A DNA stretch of 34,453 nt from Acanthaster planci (lineage: Eukaryota > Echinodermata > Asteroidea > Valvatida > Acanthasteridae): contig NW_019091362.1 in NCBI RefSeq assembly GCF_001949145.1, positions 6,488,932 through 6,523,384 on the forward strand, read 5' to 3'. Below the pieces are notes generated by a model. The model searched no databases, had not been told where the DNA came from, and worked only from the letters and a program-made list of their open reading frames with translations. Below are positions 12,201-21,200 of this stretch, in pieces (position 1 is the first letter of the stretch; the number at the start of each line of letters is the position of its first letter). The translations under genes and the position numbers were made by a program.

Positions 12201-15200
12201 CACGCGGATGTACACATACATGTACGTACGTACTCTTATACACTCTTTCTAAATAGGAGATAGCTATTAAAAGTCAAGGGTCGTTTGAATGCCAGTCACA
12301 AACATATGTTCCCTTGCTTCTTATTGGAAGTGGACAAGTAGGGTGTGGAGAGAATGCTAAGCCATTGTTAAGCTCTCAGAACAACAGTCAACAAGGTGTT
12401 GATCTGTTTCTGATGTCACTCCCACTTACATATGTAGGCTGAAGCTTGAATAGGAATACAAAAAAACTTGTTATTCGTGGTGTGAAAGGTCAAGTCAAGG
12501 CAGAGGAAAGTTTACATGTTTCACAAGTGTCTTGTGTGGACGGTTTTCAGTGACATTTAGGCCAGTTGGGAGAGCACTTTGGTCACATTTGAAAATGACC
12601 AATTCAGAAATATCAGATGTAGATTTGTGGAAGCCAATAGTTGTTTTTTTGTCCTTGATGAGAGGGAGGTAATGAAGTTTAATACAAGTCCACCTCCAGT
12701 GATCTTTGCAGAGAGTATTGTGTTAAATTAAGCATGGTTAGGGCTTGAAAGTACATGTATTCTAAACTGACACAAACTAATATGTAACAAATTGGCATGT
12801 GCTTAGTTAACCAAACAAAAACATGCATACAAATTAGCTGTTACTTGTTTTTTGGATGGTGTTGGGCTTTCAAATGTTACCCACACATACCAGGTACATG
12901 GCGCATCATTAATATGTTCACGCTTCTTGTCTGATGGGGCACCTACATGTACTTGATGTTTTTGTCATTGTCAAGATGCGTGAGCAGTGAGGCATATTCA
13001 ACCTCCTACCAGCAGAACCAGTATGCAAATGCATGCACTTTACTGTCAGTCGGCATGGGCTGTAGTCCCCTTAATTATCATTACATGTCCCCCCAAGCTG
13101 GCTGCTTTGCTGGTAGAAAAGCCTTCTTATCGTCAGAGGGACTAACACGTACACTGCTTGTGTAGCAAATGTATGAGTTGACATTGCCTCAAGGATTTAT
13201 GAACATCCATCCTTGTTTTTAATAAAAAATGGAATGCACTCAAGGTGTCTTCGCATTATACATGTACTTTTGCCGTTCTGCCTGGTATGGCTGTAGATAC
13301 CTGGCAGTGGCTGCCACCTCAGTTTCAATATTTCATGGCTTGTGTTTGTTGCAACTGACATTGGCTAACGGGAAACCTGAAGGGGGGAATGTAAATGTGC
13401 ATAGATATATATGGTGAATATACACTGAACCTGTATAAGTTATTTATATCAAATACAGACCTTTATGTGAAATCCCAGAATAGGTGCACGTACAGATCTC
13501 TGTGGTAGTGATTGATCTGGAAGTCAGGTTGTTTTAAAAATACATCAGACAAGATATTTTTTGACATTGACATATACATGTACATATTTTATACATGTAA
13601 AAGTCCACCTCATCTTCTACACAAATACAGCACATCATGGTGAATTCTACATGAAATTTTCACACTTTGAATGTTTTTTTTTAAATTTCTCTTGGCCATT
13701 CACCCATGAACCCTGCATTAACCATTACCTTGACTCTTGCCAATCCAGGGATAGCTATTGTACATGTGTACGTGTACATGTACTAAAAAGCATTTGATCA
13801 AAATGCTTCCCCATTATACGGTAGTTTTATTTCACTGAATAATTTCCCATGCGCCCTGGAAATCCCATGGAAATTGTATGCACATTGTGCATATATGAAA
13901 GTGAATTGTAGACATCTTCATCTACATGTACATGTACCTTAAATGTAAAAATGTAATTATTTTGTGTTATTTGCTCCCTACGTCAACATTATTTTCTGTA
14001 CATGTTGTAGGCCGTTTTACTGTTTCTGCATTATATAAGGATACATGTATATGTACATGTACACTCCCTGTACATCTACCAGTGTGTCACGAATGAAGTA
14101 CCCGCAGTAGAACATGTACACGTTTGGTATACCGTATATGTACATGTACTGTACCGAGGTACATGTACATGTACATGCCATGTGAAATTGTGCATCTACA
14201 TGTATACTCCATGTCAATCTCTGTTTTTACTTATCCCAACTCAGACGAATGTACCGGTAGATGCATGTTGATGTGAAGATGTGGATTTTTATTTAGAAAC
14301 TGTATAGTGGTTATGTATGTACATGTATTTCTATGCTGACTTTTTCAATGGTTTGTATAGACAGTTGTGAAGGTTACAAACATTAGAATGATTTCAGGTT
14401 ATTTTAAGCCTGTATTTGAGATGAGACCTATGTTGGTCAGGACAGCGTTAGATGAATTCAGCCGTGAATTCTGTTTAATGAGAAAGGCACTTCTTTTGCG
14501 GGAAAACAACAAAATTTTAACTTTTTGAAAACAATTTGATTTAATTTTGAGTGCTCAGTTGTTCACTATGCCTGTATTTTGAGATAAATCAAACATTGTT
14601 TGTGACCTTGCACTTTTTGTTGGAAAAACCAGAGGTGAAACCATGCAAGAAAGTGAAATTATACAAAAACATCTATTCCCCCTGGATGATGACCAGAGCA
14701 GATTGACTCCGTGAGCTGGCAATAAACCAGAAATCCTAAATGGCCACAAGCAACAGGCGTAGATCCGGGGGAGGGGGTTGCAAAAAAAACCTGCTCTGAA
14801 ACCAAAAAAGGGTTAAAATATTGGGGGGAAATAGAAACTAACTAAAGTCAATTCAAAAACATGTAGCATTCCATAGATGTAATGTTTCATCATCATCTCC
14901 ACTTGTAAGCAAAGAGGAGACATTAAAAAATTCTGGCCTGACTCTCCACTGCAAATACTCCTGAATCCGCCCCTGAACCAATTATGTTTCTCTGTGCTAT
15001 GTGTCACTAACTCATCATTATTTTGGATTCATTAATCCAACATTTGAAACGCTTTCCAAAAAAATTAACCCCAAGGTCTTAAAGGGGTTTAATCATCGTC
15101 ACAGGATTGTACAAGTATCCATTTTATCATTGTAGTCAAGAAATAAATATTGAAAGGCAATCCCTGTTGTATAGAACGGGTCAAAGATATATATACCGGT

Positions 15201-18200
15201 AAACATATTGAATGTTGCTGGATTAAAATGAAAGTGTTTGCAGAATATGGGGTCTTGAAAAAGTTTGATAAAGAACCTTTTCTCAAATGTATTTTTTACA
15301 TGAAGTTGAGTTTTGACTTCAATTTACATAGTTGTACTTGTAATTTTTCCTGAAATTACATACTGTAGCATTGCTTGCGAACCTACATTCAGTTTGTTTC
15401 TAAAGATGTACAGGTAACAAATAAGTAATGAAAACAATAAGGTCTCAGAAAACTTTTTGGTCTCATTTTCAGAATTCCTACTGCACCATGGGTAATTCCA
15501 GAAATTAGGGGTCCATTTTTTTCTGTGTCCCTGTCACATCTGACATGATTTTGTAAGTCTAGAACACATTTGCTAATGTCTAAGAGTGATGAATTAATGC
15601 AAATTACCTGCCAAATAGTACTAGTTGAAATCAATTTCGGTGATATTTCCATGTCAAATAACAAAGGTCAGATGTAACAGGGACATGACAATGTCAGACT
15701 TTTAGACCCTACTTTCTGGAATTACCCATATGTTGAAGCGTAGAATCAGTTTTGGCTTCTAAAGTGTCTGTCATAGACTGATACCAGACTATCCCCTACA
15801 TGTATAGCATTGTGGCCTTGTGAGTGACTGAAAATAAGTCAGAGGATATTACATAGATGTGCTGTGCTGTGCTGACTTTTTTTTTCATTAGCAGTGACTG
15901 GGTTCTGTTTGTTGTGTACAATAAGGTCCAGCCGGATGTCGAAGATTTGGATAACGGTGCTGAGGAAGATGGCGACACTGATTCAGTCAAGTCAGAGGTC
16001 AAACTGGGGAAGCTACAGTTCTCCCTGGACTACGACTTCCAAGAAGGAAAGGTGAGGGCAGAAAGGCCGCCATGCATTCCTGGAGCCCATCCCTCATGTT
16101 TTGATATCCTTAACTTTACCCAGTGATTTCAAGTTACCGGTAAATCATGCAGTGGTATATTCACGCCACATTCTTCATACAATGTAAATGCTTCATGAAA
16201 GAGACCTCTCTAACCCAGTGCTCAGTTGCAGCAAAAATAGCCTTTTCCCTGTTGTTCATAATGTAGTCCATGTAGCAATAATTTACACCTGTACATGTAC
16301 GTACAGTGCAGTGTACCGCTAAGCATTTGCCTTGAACATGTCACCCTTTAGATTCATTACTGTTGACATTTTAGAAGAGATTTGAAGCTTTGCAAGGTGA
16401 AGGTGGCAAGTTACTGTAAGTGATAGGTTTACGTAAGCACCTTACAAAGATTTTTCTTTAGTGAGTATGTGTGGTTCTGAAAGAACCAGATGGTACTCCT
16501 GGTTTGTTTGTTTTTTTTTTTTTGTTATTTGGTTTGTGGTATTACACAAGCACCGATCCTTTGGAAAACCCTTTTGATGTTTGTTACCAAAAACTCCCCC
16601 TTACTTTTGAAGAATCAAAAGGTAAAATCTGCCTAGTCTGTGTTTTAAAAAAAAAATGAATGGATGTTCATTTTTTACCAGAATGTGCTGTGATGAAAAT
16701 GAGTTCTCCACGGTAATTTCTTCAGCGCTGAATGATTTTGTCAAGGTTGCATCAACCTTTTGTTATGAGAGGATGAAGAGAGCCAAGAAAGCGTCTTTCT
16801 AAATCTTGCCAAACTGAAGGCCTGTCTTGAAGTTTGTGGATTTCACACTTGTCTTCAACAGTTTCCAGCTGTTTAACACTTGTTACCTCTCTTGTCATCT
16901 CTGAAGCTCAATGTAACTGTTGCCCAAGCTGCCGATCTGCCTGGTATGGACTTCTCAGGTACGTCCGACCCCTACGTCAAAGTGTATCTTCTACCGGACA
17001 AGAAGAAGAAGTATGAGACTAAGGTCCATCGGAAGACGCTCAACCCCGTGTTCAACGAGACCTTCACATTCAAGGTTTGCTACTTTAAGTTAGAAAAAGA
17101 AAAATCATGAACTTGGATCAGACACAAGTCAACTTGTACAGAGTAGCCCCACAAGTACATTTATTTTTCAGTTACTGATTCAGTCAATCAATGTCTGGAT
17201 CATTTGGTTACATTGTTCTGTTTCATTAATCGGACACCAATTTGTGAAAATACGGGCTCGTTTGAGAAGACATCAGAGAAAGATTGGAATCTTCTTGAAC
17301 TAAAAATCAATCTCAAATATTTTCATGTGTGAAACTTTTCCCCCACAGAGATGCTAACTTGTACGATTTTGGCATAATTTTTACGATTTGTTCAGTCCGT
17401 TTTACGACTGTATAATCCAGACCAAGATTTATACGATTTCCAACTCGAAGGTACAAAATGATACGGTTGTGTATAAACTCTACGTACGTAAGCCAGCACG
17501 GAGCCGGCCTCATAATGGGCATCAGAAATGTGTCACTGGCATCCCGCAGTTTGTACGTACAAGCTGTGTGAGGAGCTGTAGAAACCAGTATGGTTGAATC
17601 ATCCGTCACCCCAATTAACGCTGTGATGAACGGGGGTGAATAGGCACGATTGCACTTCATGTGCAAAATGTGATTGCGTTGTACTGTACCGATATCGTAC
17701 ACGTGCTTGTCGAACATCAGGATCGTGTAAAAAGTTGAAGGGAGTGGAGGACTGTGATTTTTGATATTTGGTGAGCAACTGGACTTGTTTTGCACAATGG
17801 CAACAAGTGAGCTGAAGTTCAGGGGTGAATACACCACAAAAATGGGCCTTTATTGCAAAGTCTTGTCGTGGAGAAGCTTACGTGTTTGCAACGTACATGT
17901 ATGTAACTGTGACATGATAGATATTGCACCAAGAAAAACCTGGCCCGTGTCCACCATTACAGGGCTTTCCAAATGTACTGGTACACTGATTGCAGGCACA
18001 GATTTATTTATCAAATCTGAATAGTCTGTGCCCTGGTGCTCTTAAATCTCTGACATTTTGTTATGGTCATCTTGGCTCATTTTTTAAAAGAATTCTTTTT
18101 CAGTGTCAAACAATTAGCAAGATTATTGTACAGACCATGCAAACAGATTTGAAATGTTTCTCGTGGCCTCGATAATTCATAAATCTTGTATGTCAGCCTG

Positions 18201-21200
18201 ACCTCCTCCCTTTTTTCTTAACTTGCAGGTCCCATACAGCGAGATCGCCAGCAAAACGCTGGTATTCGCTATCTTTGACTTTGACCGCTTCTCCCGACAC
18301 GACCAGATTGGTGAGGTCAAGGTCAAGCTCAGCCAGGTTGACCTGGGAAGCGTGGTGGAGGAGTGGAGGGACCTGCAGAGCGCTGAAGTGCCTGGGGGAG
18401 AGGTGGGGACTCTCTTGCAATTCTTCATTTCATCCGGTCCTTGTCTCAGTGATTTGGACAAGTTCTTCGCTAGTACTTTTACTCCTTGTGGCAAAAACCT
18501 TTTCCAAGTTCTGTCACATCACAGACATCACAAGACCAGTCATTAGACCTGTCTCAAGTAACGCGGCGAACAGTCAAGAGGAGAATGCTTTTGCTGCAGT
18601 TCATTTGAAAACCTTGTGACTTGAATTTAGGCTGGAAGTCTTGTGTTTAGCTTGTGGTGGTCTTATTTGGTCTTTTGGCAGTCTTGAGAGATCTTGACTA
18701 CAACACTGCTATGAACAATGGGCACATACTAACAAAGGGGTGTCTGTGTTACTCATTGTGAGTAGCTTGTGGCTTAAATCAAGACTTTGATACTCGGAAT
18801 TTGCACTTGTGAAGTAATACCACATTCTCTTCTTCCCACTCTGTTAGGCTTAATTTAGAAATTCACCAACCTGTGCCGAAGTACACAGACACAAAATGGA
18901 TAGGGTCACTTGCGGAATTATCTCTCTTGGACTATCCCATCTGATGGTCTGAGGTAGATTGATTTGGGTGTAACTGGAACTCTCTGAAATCCAGCTTCAC
19001 CCTTTTAGTCCTAATACAAGTGTTCTTGCCATGAACTTGGCTAAATTTTTCAAATCTCTGACTGTACAGAAGCCAAATGCGTACTCTTTGTATTTCGGTT
19101 TCAAGGGCCATCAAGCTCTATGTAATTTAATAGTAGCTGGGCTTTACCTAGACTTCTGATACCTTCCTTAACCACTTGCCACCGGGGTTGCCTGTACTGG
19201 AACTGTATTCTTTAAACGTGTGGCCGTGGTCTCCGAAATCGGACAAAGGGAGCTGGGCCTTGTAATAAAAGACTGTACTCGTAACAAAAGACCAGGCTGC
19301 TGGGCATTACCAACATTTTTTCACTGTCAATAGTGGAGATAATCCAGCCTTGTTTTGAAACAGTATACCACGGTTTTGGGGATTTAGCGCGAGCAGATTA
19401 TCACCTCAAAATCCTTTGAAACCTTCCAGTGCATTCTGAAGTATCAGAAAGTGTTAAAAATAAAAATGCAGATACACTGGGATTAGATGCCAGGTAATCT
19501 ACTTTTGTCTGTGCTACACGCTTTGCTTGACTGAGTCGTTCACTCATGACGGCATTTTCCCCCTGCAGGGTAAGTCGGAGCTTGGTGACATTTGCTTCTC
19601 GCTACGCTACGTGCCGACTGCAGGCAAGCTGACCGTGGTGATCCTGGAGGCCAAGAATCTCAAGAAGATGGACGTGGGCGGTCTCTCAGGTGGGTGGGAA
19701 CATCATGGAATAACCAAGATGAGGCTGCAGCCAGACTTGGATTCATGCCAAGTCCTGGTATGCGGCAATGTAAAAAACATCCAGTGCCTTGTTGTCAGTG
19801 TTCTTTACATTTTGGATATTGTAACAAGTACATTGTAAATTTGTAATGACGGTGAAAACTTGCACAATAACCAACAAAAATTGCACCTTGCACATATACA
19901 TGATCCAATCCAGTACCATGCAAAAGTATAAAAGTGGATAAAATTTAATAATGAATGAATCACATCTAACTGTAAGCATTGTACATAAACCTATTTCCTG
20001 AAAATGCACTGCCTAACTCCCGTGCTTGTCTTCTGTGTAGGGTAACTGCCATAGTTCCACTGACCTGTTCATTTCTGGGCTTATTTCTCTCTCCTGTCAG
20101 ATCCCTACGTCAAGATCTCGCTGTACATGAACAACAAGAGAATGAAGAAAAAGAAGACGACAATCAAGAAGAGGACACTCAACCCATACTACAATGAGTC
20201 CTTTGGGTTTGAGGTTCCATTTGAGCAGATCCAGGTACGTACAGTAACACTCGGTTCTCTCCTGAAAATCAGCCCGTTTCATAAAACTTGGCCTGACTAG
20301 CCACACGTAAGTTTTGTGCCACAGATTTGTTGCATTGTAGGACAGTGTTCTCACAAGGGATTTCACCAAAAAATGCTTAGCTGAAGCAGTGTTTAATAAC
20401 ATTAAACATCTTGGACAAGAGTTATCATGGCTTTTACAAAGGCGCTTCCTTTCCAGTGCAGTCGACTGTCATTATAAACGAAATTCCGGTTATAACAAAC
20501 ACACATCATTGGTCCCAGCGAAAAAAGGTCACATTCCTATAGGGGGAAAATCTGTTACAGCGAAATCGCATTGTATGAAATTCCTGTTCCAACAAAAAGG
20601 TTTTCGTGACTCTGTTGCCTGAAAAACCATTGTTGACGACCCATTTATAACGAGGGTTTGCAAATCACGGTGGTGAAAGCATGTGTGCAGTGCACCACTT
20701 TGGCCCTTGCTGGGTCAAACCGTTGCCAAAAAAGGCATGATGGAAATGCGGCAACCAGTCAATGTACGATTCCTACCAAAAAAGGTTGTACGTTCCACTA
20801 CATCATACAAGGATGCAGCTGTACAATTGCAAGTTCAAAAAATTGCTGTCACAAATTTTCTGATCGTAAGTCTGTGTTTGTATTTTCTGTGTGCATGAAT
20901 TTAATTTGAGGTTGTACTGCTTATACTCGAAGCGAGCGTGTTTCCACAAAATTTCCAGCTGCAGCAGGAAGCTTATTGCCTGCCCCCTCCAGATGCGTCA
21001 CCGACGCTTTCAACACGATTTACAGACATTGTTCGCCAGTTTCCCGTTGTCATAATAAGCGTAGGGCATGATTCAAAAATCAATGATTTGTACACTGATT
21101 ACACAAGCGCCAAAACAAACATTCCCTTCCCAATTCTGATGAAAACATGCCCCAAATAAATTTGCTTGACTACTCTCACATGTCAAGAGCCCTACTAGTC

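Larger units (their letters stand above)
2357..15925 (+). other. Syt1 intron 2 (about 13.6 kb)
   Basis: The largest intron, from GTCTGT to ACAATAAG. It is AT-rich and saturated with ACATGT/TACATGTA palindromes. It holds MITEs at 4157-4581, 7749-7994, 14754-14975 and 15490-15727. The stretches 2357-4156, 4582-7748, 7995-14753 and 14976-15489 contain only scattered short open frames without recognisable domains. No nested gene, tRNA or extra synaptotagmin exon was seen. Confidence 0.88.
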
